A stretch of DNA of 64,000 bases from Paenibacillus sp. CF384 (lineage in GTDB: Bacteria > Bacillota > Bacilli > Paenibacillales > Paenibacillaceae): the NCBI RefSeq assembly GCF_900106745.1, contig NZ_FNNV01000002.1, forward strand, positions 1 to 64,000, in the 5' to 3' direction. Positions 34,653 through 42,485 of this stretch are shown piece after piece. The notes under the pieces are model-generated. The model was not told the origin of the DNA. It did not search any database and was given only the letters and a program-made list of their open reading frames with translations. The translations under genes and the position numbers were made by a program. Numbering within the stretch: position 1 is the stretch's first letter; every line of letters starts with the position of its first letter.

Positions 34653-35318
34653 TTAAGGAAGATGGACCGTCTTTACGTGATCGAAGTGCAAATATACCGC
34701 ATTCCCGCCCGCTGTCGATAGTTCGATCATATTTTGATCGAGACCTTTGAGGACACCAATCTTATTCGGGTTCTCGCCGAGATCCAGAATGACGAACTCG
34801 CCGATGAGCTTTCTCAGCTGTTGATCAAACGTACGCGCCAGTGTAATTGGAGATGGTTTAAGCGGAAATTGCTCCGGAGTCAATGTGTACGGTGTCACGT
34901 TAGGATTGTAGGGAATTAAATATTTGAGATGGTGCAGTGAAATAATGACGGAATGGTAGACCGGTGAATAAAAGACGAAGAAATCATTCATCACGCTCGT
35001 GAGGTAGCCATGGATAGACTGATTCCCGGTAATATAAAGCTCAGAGAACATCCCTTTGGCATTCATCAGCACTTTGCGATAGGAAATGGGATCATTTTGC
35101 GGTTCGAAAGGAAGTTCGGGTACATCGATTTCTTGGGCTTCACTCTTGGCAAGACGGAGCTGCTGCAAATGGATTAAAGGAACATACAGAAATTGCGTAC
35201 CGTTATGAAGCACGAGAATATCTTGACCTATATCAATTAATTTGCCGCGAATAGGAATTGTTTTGCCCGAAATATCAAGCTCGACATAACGGTCTAATAA
35301 AGGGTGACGATGTTTCAT
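34653..35318 (-). CDS. Coat-type protein with three CotB-like modules
   Basis: A 221-residue protein that looks like three tandem copies of one small beta-module, at about 10-55, 85-140 and 168-221. Each ends in a phrase such as VPLIHLQQL, ISLHHLKYL or LHFDHVKTV. The same pattern occurs in the CotB-like protein 370 bases away (VSTAHVKSI, IPLYHIKTV), so a common origin is likely. I did not recognise it by name. The ATG at 35318 has GAGGAGG upstream. It sits in the spore-coat cluster, which supports a coat role by inference. Confidence 0.65.
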   Translation of the reverse strand: MKHRHPLLDRYVELDISGKTIPIRGKLIDIGQDILVLHNGTQFLYVPLIHLQQLRLAKSEAQEIDVPELPFEPQNDPISYRKVLMNAKGMFSELYITGNQSIHGYLTSVMNDFFVFYSPVYHSVIISLHHLKYLIPYNPNVTPYTLTPEQFPLKPSPITLARTFDQQLRKLIGEFVILDLGENPNKIGVLKGLDQNMIELSTAGGNAVYLHFDHVKTVHLP

Positions 35319-35687
35319 GAAAATCGACCTCCTCTCATCCTATTAATTGCGTTCATGCATATAGACAGCGTAGACTGGCAAGCAGTCCTGCCGGGATGAC
35401 AACTTTATTCCATCGGCACCCCTAGGCCGGATCCATAGGAAGAACCCAGCCCGGGCTGCGACGACAATCTGAAATGCCAAATCGTTACCAGCTGCCATTC
35501 CCGAGATACGACTAGGTATTTGTGTGCGGAAAATAAGATACAGCAGCCCTGGTAGAATTTATGCATCGAGATAAAGAGATAAGCAGATGAACGGAACTTC
35601 GAAACCTAGTACCGCATGAAATTGAGAGGTACGGCAAGGCTGCTGCCGGGGCTGGCAGAATTCATTAGCCCCGGCTTGCAATCAGCC
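35319..35687. other. Intergenic stretch between coat genes
   Basis: No ORF is supported. A GC-rich hairpin (stem GCCGGGGCT/AGCCCCGGC, 35645-35653 with 35667-35675) lies just after the CotB-like gene and may end its transcript, although no U-run follows. No clear sigma-K or sigma-E promoter could be assigned to the three-module gene. Confidence 0.4.
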
Positions 35688-36413
35688 TTATTTACCACCA
35701 TAGTAGCCTGGTTTTTTGTTTCCTTTTTTACCGGCTTTCTTCGTTGCGTTGTTGCGTCCGGAAGCATTTCCGCCGCTGCCGCCACTTCCACCGCTGCTGC
35801 CGCCAGATCCGCCAGATCCGCCAGATGATCCGCCGCTGCTGTTGCCTCTGCTGCCATTGCTGCCTTTGCTGCCTTTGCTTGCATAAATACCTGCGGTTTT
35901 AACTGTTTTGATGTGATACAGCGGGATTTGAACCAGTTCAGGACCTACAACGAGCAGCAATGCGTCGTTGCCAACACCTGCGATGAAGCCTTCGATGCGT
36001 TCTGGTCCACCCCAGTTAATTTGAACGAATTTTTTAGTCAGATCACGAAGCACACCTACAAAGCTGCCTGCCTCAATAAATTTAGCGTGGGATAAACCAG
36101 TGGAGCCGCCAGGAAGATCTGTAATACTTTTTACGTGAGCAGTGCTGACATAAACTACGCCACCTGTTGTTTTCAGAACCAGGTAACCTTGTTTCACAGC
36201 GAGTAAACGACCTTCTACCGACTCAGGACCGCCGCGATTAATGCGAACCATCATACCTACTTGAGCTTCCAAGAAATTGTGACCTCCCGAATGATGACTT
36301 TTGTGACTCTTGTGGCTTTTGTGGCTTCTGTTATTGTCGCAACATGAGTTTGTTCCCGCCACTTGGTTCGCTCCAAATGGTTTGCTGCTAACTGCATTGT
36401 TTCTGACATCCAT
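35688..36413 (-). CDS. cotB: CotB-like spore coat protein
   Basis: A 241-residue protein resembling CotB of Bacillus. The two CotB signature modules appear as RGGPESVEG (60-68) and GGPERIEG (135-142), each followed about 30 residues later by HVKSI (93-97) or HIKTV (167-171). Before them is a Ser-His-Lys repeat (about 30-42), and after them a Gly/Ser-rich tail (180-220) that ends in a Lys-rich basic segment. B. subtilis CotB has a Ser/Lys/Arg-rich tail that is phosphorylated by CotH; a CotH-family gene is 1.1 kb away here. The ATG at 36413 has GGAGGG 8 bases upstream. It is divergent from the collagen-like gene. Confidence 0.85.
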   Translation of the reverse strand: MDVRNNAVSSKPFGANQVAGTNSCCDNNRSHKSHKSHKSHHSGGHNFLEAQVGMMVRINRGGPESVEGRLLAVKQGYLVLKTTGGVVYVSTAHVKSITDLPGGSTGLSHAKFIEAGSFVGVLRDLTKKFVQINWGGPERIEGFIAGVGNDALLLVVGPELVQIPLYHIKTVKTAGIYASKGSKGSNGSRGNSSGGSSGGSGGSGGSSGGSGGSGGNASGRNNATKKAGKKGNKKPGYYGGK

Positions 36414-36719
36414 ACCAAAATCCCTCCATAATTAATAGATTTTGACCTGTACCACGTAGACCACCGGTGCAAATTACGTTACGATCACGACTACCAAAAT
36501 ACCGGTTCATCCATCTCGCTTCGACATTCATCCCTCCATTACTTGCCCCGGTGAAATCTATCATGGGAGACAATTTATAATGTATTTATATGTATCCCAT
36601 ATGTGAGCGGTACTAGATTGATATCTATTTTCTATAAGATTAAGCATATGACCCAGTCCGATTACTAGATTCGCGACATAGCTTGTATAGAAACTATTAA
36701 TAAGGAGATGAAATCTCAA
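36414..36719. promoter_or_regulatory. Divergent control region cotB / collagen-like gene
   Basis: About 300 bases with no gene. A possible sigma-K -10 element CATAGCTT (36677-36684; consensus CATANNNT) lies at a suitable distance before the collagen-like gene, but no well-spaced -35 was found. AT-rich sequence fills 36568-36660. A promoter for the CotB-like gene must also be here but was not identified. Confidence 0.35.
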
Positions 36720-37445
36720 GTGTCCAACAACAACAATAAATCGACAAGAGGCAGCAACGGCTCCCGTGGCTCCCAAGGTACTGGCGGTACTCAAGGGTCC
36801 CGCGGTTCCAACGGTTCGCGCGGTACTGGCGGTTCACAAGGTTCCCATGGTTCTCATGGGACAGGCGGTACTCAAGGGTCCCGCGGTACTAACGGCTCGC
36901 GCGGTACTGGCGGTTCACAAGGGTCCCGTGGTACTAACGGTTCGCGTGGTACTAACGGTTCGCGCGGCACTGGCGGCTCCCAAGGCTCCCGCGGTACTAA
37001 CGGTTCGCGCGGTTCCCAAGGTACTGGCGGTACTCAAGGCTCCAACGGATCATACGGTTGGGCCGGCGCTGAGCCAACACAAGATACCAATGGCTCCTGG
37101 GGTTACTCTTACGCGTTGCTGCTTGGCCCGGTAGCATTCAGCTCGCGTAACTCCGGCGGTTCACAAGGTTCTCGCGGCACCGGCGGTTCCCAAGGCTCCC
37201 GCGGTACTGGCGGTTCCCAAGGTTCCCGCGGTACTGGCGGTTCCCAAGGTTCCCGCGGCACTGGCGGCTCCCAAGGTTCACGCGGCACTGGCGGTTCCCA
37301 AGGCTCCCGCGGCACTGGCGGCTCCCAAGGCTCACGCGGTACTGGCGGTTCCCAAGGTTCCCGCGGTACTGGCGGCTCCCAAGGTTCGCGCGGTACTGGC
37401 GGCTCCCAGGGTTCTCGCGGTTCCAACGGCTCCCGCGGCAGATAA
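36720..37445 (+). CDS. Collagen-like Gly-X-Y repeat protein
   Basis: A 241-residue protein made mainly of Gly-X-Y triplets. Residues 11-112 hold 34 uninterrupted triplets and 147-239 hold 31; X is Ser or Thr in all of them and Y is Arg, Gln, Asn, Gly, His or Tyr, with no proline. The second block is ten copies of GGSQGSR at an exact 27-bp period. Between the blocks lies an aromatic and hydrophobic island (about 113-145, with GYSYALLLGPVAF). The GTG at 36720 is preferred, since the in-frame ATG at 36708 abuts the ribosome site AAGGAG. No signal peptide is seen, as in spore-surface collagens such as BclA. It is followed by cotH and is a probable exosporium or coat component. Its regular Ser/Thr positions could be phosphorylated or glycosylated; that is inference. 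Confidence 0.85.
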   Translation: MSNNNNKSTRGSNGSRGSQGTGGTQGSRGSNGSRGTGGSQGSHGSHGTGGTQGSRGTNGSRGTGGSQGSRGTNGSRGTNGSRGTGGSQGSRGTNGSRGSQGTGGTQGSNGSYGWAGAEPTQDTNGSWGYSYALLLGPVAFSSRNSGGSQGSRGTGGSQGSRGTGGSQGSRGTGGSQGSRGTGGSQGSRGTGGSQGSRGTGGSQGSRGTGGSQGSRGTGGSQGSRGTGGSQGSRGSNGSRGR

Positions 37446-37489
37446 TCTGTGACCAATAGACATCTACCCGCATAGTGTAAATAAGCTGA

Positions 37490-37520
37490 AGCCTATCGAA
37501 TGCGATAGGCTTTATCTTTT
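37490..37520 (+). terminator. Terminator between the collagen-like gene and cotH
   Basis: A 9-bp stem AGCCTATCG/CGATAGGCT (37490-37498 with 37503-37511), then TTTATCTTTT. It may only partly stop transcription into cotH. Confidence 0.75.
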
Positions 37521-37538
37521 GCCTAAGGAGATGGTCTA

Positions 37539-38612
37539 ATGTCCGGGGAAGGACTGCCTACTCGAAAAATCACAATCAACAACGAGGATTTGAAAAGGCT
37601 GGAATCCAATGTATGGAGCAATGAATTTGCTCCCGTGAAGCTGGAGATGAACGGAAAGACGATAGATGCTCAGCTGCGATTCCGTGGCGGTCACACCCGC
37701 AATTATCCGAAGAAATCCTATGAAATTCATTATGGAAACAATCAAATTTTGCACTGGAACGCGGAAGTCGATGATCCTTCTATGATTCGTAATGCGCTCT
37801 CGTTCCATTTCTTCAATATGATCAACGTGCCCTCGCCAAGAACCAGACATATGTGGCTGGAATGGAACGGCTACCCGCACGGCGTTTATTTGGAAATTGA
37901 ATCGGTTGATGATACGTTCTTCCGAAGAAGAAACATCGGTTCGCAAGCCTTAATCTATGCGGTCAACGATAAAGCGAACTTCAGCCTCTACGACTCGGAA
38001 ACCGGCGAGTTGAAAGAATCACTCTTCGACGGCTACCGTGTGATGAAAGGATCCGATGAAACGAAGTCGAAGCTCGTAAGTTTCGTAAAACGGATTAACA
38101 ATCCCGCGAACAGCTCCTTGAAGAGCTATCTTGCTTACCGTCTCGATATCTATTTATATTTGAAATGGCTGGCTGGCGCTGTCTTGACGGGCAATTATGA
38201 TGGGTTTGATCAGAACTACGCTCTGTATGATCATACCAAGAGCGGAAAGTACCGTATTATTCCGTGGGATTATGAGGGAACCTGGGGCCGCAACTGCTAT
38301 GGAAGACTGTGCGGAAGCGACTTAGTGGACGTAAGAGGATATAACACGCTTACGAAGAAGGTATTGGCTTTCAAATCGCACAGACAAATCTATCGCAAAA
38401 TTCTAACCAATCTACTTGCCAGTAAATTTACGGTCAAAACCATAGAGCCGATCATCGCCGACTTGTACGAAAATTTGAGACCCGCTATTCGAGATGATTT
38501 CACGCGAAAATGGCCCTTATACGCTTTCGATGATGAGCCGCAATTGTTTATCAGCTATATCGAAGAACGCAGGGCCATTGTGTTGGATGAGCTTAGTAAT
38601 TGGGTGGATTAG
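37539..38612 (+). CDS. cotH: CotH-family spore coat kinase
   Basis: A 357-residue protein of the CotH atypical kinase family, similar in length to B. subtilis CotH (362). Conserved regions are RFRGGHTRNYPKKSYEI (about 47-63), GNYDGFDQNYALY (218-230) and YRIIPWDYEGTWG (238-250); the Asp and Asn in the last two are the likely ATP/metal residues. The known CotH phosphorylates serines in CotB and CotG and is needed for coat assembly. Here the CotB-like and collagen-like proteins are the obvious candidate substrates. The ATG at 37539 follows AAGGAG. The gene is on the same strand as the collagen-like gene, separated by a hairpin. Confidence 0.9.
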   Translation: MSGEGLPTRKITINNEDLKRLESNVWSNEFAPVKLEMNGKTIDAQLRFRGGHTRNYPKKSYEIHYGNNQILHWNAEVDDPSMIRNALSFHFFNMINVPSPRTRHMWLEWNGYPHGVYLEIESVDDTFFRRRNIGSQALIYAVNDKANFSLYDSETGELKESLFDGYRVMKGSDETKSKLVSFVKRINNPANSSLKSYLAYRLDIYLYLKWLAGAVLTGNYDGFDQNYALYDHTKSGKYRIIPWDYEGTWGRNCYGRLCGSDLVDVRGYNTLTKKVLAFKSHRQIYRKILTNLLASKFTVKTIEPIIADLYENLRPAIRDDFTRKWPLYAFDDEPQLFISYIEERRAIVLDELSNWVD

Positions 38613-38613
38613 G

Positions 38614-38840
38614 CAGATTGGCTTGCGTACGTTATTCGTACGCAGCATTCTGCCAAAAACTGATTGGTTTGCGTTCGAATCCAAGGATTCGAATGCAGCA
38701 TTCAGCTTGCAGATTGGTTTGCGTACGTTAGTCGTATGCAGCATTCAGCTTGCAGATTGGTTTGCCTACCTTAGTCGTACGCAGCATTCTGCCAAAAACA
38801 GATTGGTTTGCTCGTACGCAGCATTCTGCTGCTAAAACAA
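38614..38840. repeat. Five-copy tandem array of hairpin units
   Basis: Five units of about 42-50 bp, starting at 38614, 38660, 38710, 38753 and 38799, each beginning CAGATTGG or CTGATTGG and containing GCAGCATTC. Units 1 and 3 carry a hairpin GCGTACG-N5-CGTACGC (unit 3 with a T for one C), unit 4 a degraded one, and unit 5 lacks the left arm. Unit 2 has a different stem (TTCGAATCC/GGATTCGAA) at the same place. The last bases overlap the stop codon of cysK. Confidence 0.8.
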
Positions 38841-39749
38841 CCCCATACTTAAGTATCGCTCGCCGCTGTCCGGGGCGATGCAAAGTACACGCCCGCCATC
38901 TCCAATTCGGCGGGCTTCCGCCATTGCCGTCCAAACGGCAGCTCCCGAGGAAGGACCGAGGAGCAGCCCTTCTTGGCGGGCTAACCGGCGCATCGTCTCG
39001 ATCGCGTCGTCATCGGACACCTGAACGATTTTATCGTAGACGGAAGTATTCAGAATAGCCGGAATGAATCCGGGGCTAGTGCCGACAAGCTTATGCGGTC
39101 CCGGCTTGCCGCCCGACAATACAGGCGACCCAAGGGGTTCCACGACAGCTACATAAAGTCCCGGAATCGCGGCTTTCAGCGCCTCGCCGGTTCCCGTAAT
39201 CGTGCCGCCGGTTCCCGCCGTTGCAACGAAGACGTCCAAGCGTCCTCCGGTTTGACGGATGATCTCTTGCGCGGTGGTGCTGCGATGAATCGCCGGGTTA
39301 GCCGGATTCTCGAACTGATTCGGGATGTAGCTCCCCGGACGTTCGGCCTGCAGCTCGAAAGCGCGTTTGATCGCGCCTGGCATTCGCTCTGCAGCCGGCG
39401 TCAGTTCAACCTCGGCGCCATAAGCCTTCAGCAGCCCGATGCGTTCCTTTGTCATGTTATCCGGCATGACCAGAATGAGCTTATAACCTCTGGCAGCCGC
39501 ATTCATAGCGAGTCCGATACCGGTATTCCCGCTGGTCGGCTCTATAATGGTTGCACCCGGCTTGAGAATGCCACTGGCTTCTCCCGCTTCGATAAGCGCG
39601 TAAGCCGCTCGATCCTTTACGCTTCCGCTCGGATTGAATCGCTCCAGCTTAACCAGCACTTCCGCTGCTCCCGGCTCTTTCAGCCTGCGGAGCGCAACGA
39701 CCGGCGTATCGCCAATCAGCTCCGTTACATTATTTACAATACGGGGCAT
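38832..39749 (-). CDS. cysK: Cysteine synthase A
   Basis: A 305-residue O-acetylserine sulfhydrylase that makes cysteine from O-acetylserine and sulfide. The PLP lysine is in NPSGSVKDRAA, the substrate loop is EPTSGNTG, and the phosphate-binding loop is TAGTGGT. The end motif CIAPDSGERYLS is typical of CysK and supports OASS rather than cystathionine beta-synthase. The ATG has a GGAAGG/AGGG region upstream. It lies 21 bases after an MFS transporter gene, so the two may be cotranscribed. Confidence 0.95.
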   Translation of the reverse strand: MPRIVNNVTELIGDTPVVALRRLKEPGAAEVLVKLERFNPSGSVKDRAAYALIEAGEASGILKPGATIIEPTSGNTGIGLAMNAAARGYKLILVMPDNMTKERIGLLKAYGAEVELTPAAERMPGAIKRAFELQAERPGSYIPNQFENPANPAIHRSTTAQEIIRQTGGRLDVFVATAGTGGTITGTGEALKAAIPGLYVAVVEPLGSPVLSGGKPGPHKLVGTSPGFIPAILNTSVYDKIVQVSDDDAIETMRRLARQEGLLLGPSSGAAVWTAMAEARRIGDGGRVLCIAPDSGERYLSMGLF

Positions 39750-39770
39750 ACCCAGCCCTACCTTCCATTG

Positions 39771-41123
39771 TCAGCCTCGCGAAGAGGCTCGTTCTTGATT
39801 GCCGTTCACCCTCCCCAGCACGGACCGCATCAGCCACCAGCCTACAATCGGAAAGGCGCCTACGATCAGCATTAAGGATGGAACAATATAGGGGGAACGG
39901 TTGATATACGGTAAGATGAGCAAATAGGAAGTTACTCCGATGATTCTGCCCACGGTTAAACCGGCCTCACGAAGAATGACATACTCCTCACGCTGCCGCG
40001 CGCTGTCCTCATCGCTGCCGATGAGATCAAATACAGCCGATGTCATCGGGATGATATATAGCGGCATGAAGAGTGCCGTTCCCAGACCCCAGATGAGCAG
40101 CGTGCGATAACTGGTCGGCCAGAATAACACGCCAATAACAGCCGTAATCGCGACAGCCCCGATCAGCATCGCCATGTTTCTTCGATTCGGTTTCATGATG
40201 CGTCCGATCAGCCAGAAGCTCACTAATGCAACAAGCGAGGTAATCAGCGAGAAATTGCCGAGCTTCCCTTCATTCTTGGTTGCAATGTAGACGAGCAAGC
40301 CGATTAAGAACATAAATACGCCCTCGCGCACGCCTTGCGAAACAATCGAGGGCACCGCATAACGCCAAGGATTACCTCGCTCCTTGAGTACTCGCAGTCC
40401 TTGAAACCACTCATATTTCCCACTGGTTTCACGTTTCTTCAACCAGAAGCTAAGGACTACCGCAACGGCGAAGATGATCGAGGATACGGTAAAAATAATA
40501 CTGTAACCCCGTTCCCCGCTGTTAGCCGTTATCAGCCAGCCCGAAATCCAAGGCGCAATAATGCCTGCACCGGAGCCAAGCAATCCCGCCCAGCCATTGA
40601 ATCGGTCCCGATTGCCAGGCTCCGTAATTTCGAAGTAGACGACATTAAAGGCGAGCCAGAAGCAGCCATTGCCGATGCCAATCAATACGCCAAGCGGGAC
40701 GACATACGTAATCGCAGACTTCCCCAGCATGAGTACGACAAAATAGAAAACTCCGGACAGCGCGACGCCGAGCCGGAGGCTGTTCATTTTGTTATGCTCC
40801 TTCACCCATTTGCCGGCCAGCCAGAACGTCAGTCCGCTTACGATAAACTGCGTAAAATTAAACCAGCCGATTAACGCGAAGGATTGGCTCGCTTTCCATA
40901 GATAAACCGGCAGAAACGTGCCGGATAGCGCATTCGCGGTGCCAAGCAGCGCTTGGACGGCAAGCAGTAATATCGCTTGGCTGTCCAATGTACTGCTAGT
41001 AGAATCACGTTTACTTCCCCCACCTGATACAGTCCGCAGCTTCTCCCGAGATTTTCCCGCGAACCAACGTGATTGCACAGCATGTTTGCCTTGCTCCAAC
41101 AGAATCCCTCCCGCCTGCTGCAT
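39771..41123 (-). CDS. MFS transporter
   Basis: A 450-residue major facilitator permease with about 12 membrane helices. About 45 hydrophilic residues precede the first helix (LLAVQALLGTANALSGTFLPVYL), which is longer than usual, so the true start may be internal; no ribosome site was found close to the ATG at 41123. Motifs such as GKWVKEHNKMNSLRLG and NVVYFEITEPGNRDRFNG fit the YjbB/MFS_1 type. The substrate is unknown; the cysK neighbour alone does not decide it. Confidence 0.85.
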   Translation of the reverse strand: MQQAGGILLEQGKHAVQSRWFAGKSREKLRTVSGGGSKRDSTSSTLDSQAILLLAVQALLGTANALSGTFLPVYLWKASQSFALIGWFNFTQFIVSGLTFWLAGKWVKEHNKMNSLRLGVALSGVFYFVVLMLGKSAITYVVPLGVLIGIGNGCFWLAFNVVYFEITEPGNRDRFNGWAGLLGSGAGIIAPWISGWLITANSGERGYSIIFTVSSIIFAVAVVLSFWLKKRETSGKYEWFQGLRVLKERGNPWRYAVPSIVSQGVREGVFMFLIGLLVYIATKNEGKLGNFSLITSLVALVSFWLIGRIMKPNRRNMAMLIGAVAITAVIGVLFWPTSYRTLLIWGLGTALFMPLYIIPMTSAVFDLIGSDEDSARQREEYVILREAGLTVGRIIGVTSYLLILPYINRSPYIVPSLMLIVGAFPIVGWWLMRSVLGRVNGNQERASSRG

Positions 41124-41328
41124 GATGCTGCAGCTTTCTAGGCGTAAGTTGCCCCCATTAGAGACCTAACATGCCGAAACAGGCTGAATTACAAGAAGTT
41201 TCCATCAATGGGCTCGCCTCGCCTGTCGCCGAGTAACTCCCAGCCTACCAGACGCTTAGAACTCTTAGTCGCTTAGCTAGATGAAATGTTGAATTTCAGG
41301 CAGCATTTTCACGAACCAAGGTGCCAGT

Positions 41329-41874
41329 CTAGTCTTCCAGCTCCACTGCTTTGGTCAGCAGTTGAACCAGTCGCTCTTGATCCTGTACGGAAAGTCGGTT
41401 CTGCGTATGGAAACAGGACGGACATACATAGAGCTGCAGCTGGAACGGTGTCGAAACAATCGTTTCTCCGAGCGCCGCAGGTGTTCTTGGTTTAAACTGT
41501 TCTTGCGTAATAATTTGCGTGCCGGCCTCTAACATGAACTCTCGGCATGTTGGACATTCCGGCGCTTCCAGCTGTTCATCCAGAATACGCGCCATCGTCT
41601 CTTCCAGCGCGAGCTGATCTCGATTATACGGTCTTAGATCCGATAGGTCACGGGTTTCATCCTCATCCCAGCTGTCTTCGTCCAGATCCGCTTCCTCGTC
41701 CATCTCATCGTCCAATTCCTCGTCCGGCTCTGCACCGCCGAGCGTCAGCGTCCGGTAGCCTGACAATTCATTATCGCAGTGCGGACAATTACGTTCCGGG
41801 CCGATTTCTTCGTCCCATACAATTTCAGTGTGGCACCATGGACATATTGGCTGCTCTTCGTGTGTATCGCTCAT
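41329..41874 (-). CDS. Zinc-ribbon protein of unknown function
   Basis: A 181-residue acidic protein with four CxxC pairs: CPWC and CPHC near the N-terminus (about 11-33), and CPTC and CPSC in the C-terminal half. They would form two zinc ribbons. Between them is an Asp/Glu-rich stretch (about 50-85). The end is a short helix. I did not recognise a family. The ATG has AAGGAATCGG upstream. It lies between two transporter and DNA-repair blocks and is followed on the same strand by nothing obvious before the MFS gene. Confidence 0.8.
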   Translation of the reverse strand: MSDTHEEQPICPWCHTEIVWDEEIGPERNCPHCDNELSGYRTLTLGGAEPDEELDDEMDEEADLDEDSWDEDETRDLSDLRPYNRDQLALEETMARILDEQLEAPECPTCREFMLEAGTQIITQEQFKPRTPAALGETIVSTPFQLQLYVCPSCFHTQNRLSVQDQERLVQLLTKAVELED

Positions 41875-41900
41875 ACCGATTCCTTCTTTCTATTTCGCAA

Positions 41901-41978
41901 TTATTGTAGTAAATAAACGACGCCAAAAACAACAAATAAAGCGGCTAATGCAAATAAAGTTCCCCATAAATATTTCAT
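41901..41978 (-). CDS. 25-residue single-helix membrane microprotein
   Basis: Short ORF of 25 codons (starts MKYLWGTLFAL, ends VVYLLQ) that is nearly all hydrophobic and would span the membrane once. GGAGG lies 8 bases before the ATG, which is well placed. It is encoded on the same strand between the DUF350 gene and the zinc-ribbon gene. No function is known. Confidence 0.6.
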   Translation of the reverse strand: MKYLWGTLFALAALFVVFGVVYLLQ

Positions 41979-42047
41979 CGGTCGAGCCTCCGAGCCGTTA
42001 ATAAGTTTCATATCCGTTTCGTAATCATGCAAGAATGATGCTGTACA

Positions 42048-42467
42048 TTAGACAACTGTGGCACCAATGACGTAAGAAAGCGAGATCGAAATAACCATGG
42101 CAATGAAACCTACCGCCCGATTGTCCTTCTCAATTTCTTCGTCAATGCGAAACACAGGTGTCAGAAATTCGAATAAAAAATAAGCAGCAATAAGCAAACC
42201 GAACCCGTATGTCGCCCACACCAAGCTATGATACACGCCTTCACTGGCTTCGATGGAGAACCGGAACAAGTTGCAAATCCCGAAGATTTTGCCCCCTGTC
42301 GCCATCGCCACTGCCATATTGCCGCGTTTGATTTCTTGCCAGCATTTATATCGGGTAACAAATTCAAAGAAATACAAGAAAACTAGCAGCGCCAGCACCG
42401 TCACCGAAACATAAGCAAGCGAGGCTGCAAATCGATTGCTGAGCAATTCGTCGATTTCATGTTCCAT
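42048..42467 (-). CDS. yshE: DUF350 membrane protein
   Basis: A 139-residue inner-membrane protein with four predicted helices (two pairs), matching the DUF350 family. The phrase KRGNMAVAMATGGKIFG and its partner EKDNRAVGFIAMVISISLS show the internal duplication of the family. In Bacillus the yshE gene lies directly after mutS2, and the same order is seen here with 18 bases between them, so the name is used by synteny. The biochemical role is unknown. Confidence 0.85.
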   Translation of the reverse strand: MEHEIDELLSNRFAASLAYVSVTVLALLVFLYFFEFVTRYKCWQEIKRGNMAVAMATGGKIFGICNLFRFSIEASEGVYHSLVWATYGFGLLIAAYFLFEFLTPVFRIDEEIEKDNRAVGFIAMVISISLSYVIGATVV

Positions 42468-42485
42468 CTCGAAGTCCCACCCGCC

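Noticed and set aside
37109-37456. Minus-strand ORFs rich in Pro, Glu and Trp across the collagen-like gene
   Set aside because: They arise from the 27-bp repeat read backwards; codon choice and start signals support only the plus-strand gene.
38614-38840. CRISPR array
   Set aside because: Units are contiguous, diverged and hairpin-bearing, without unique spacers.
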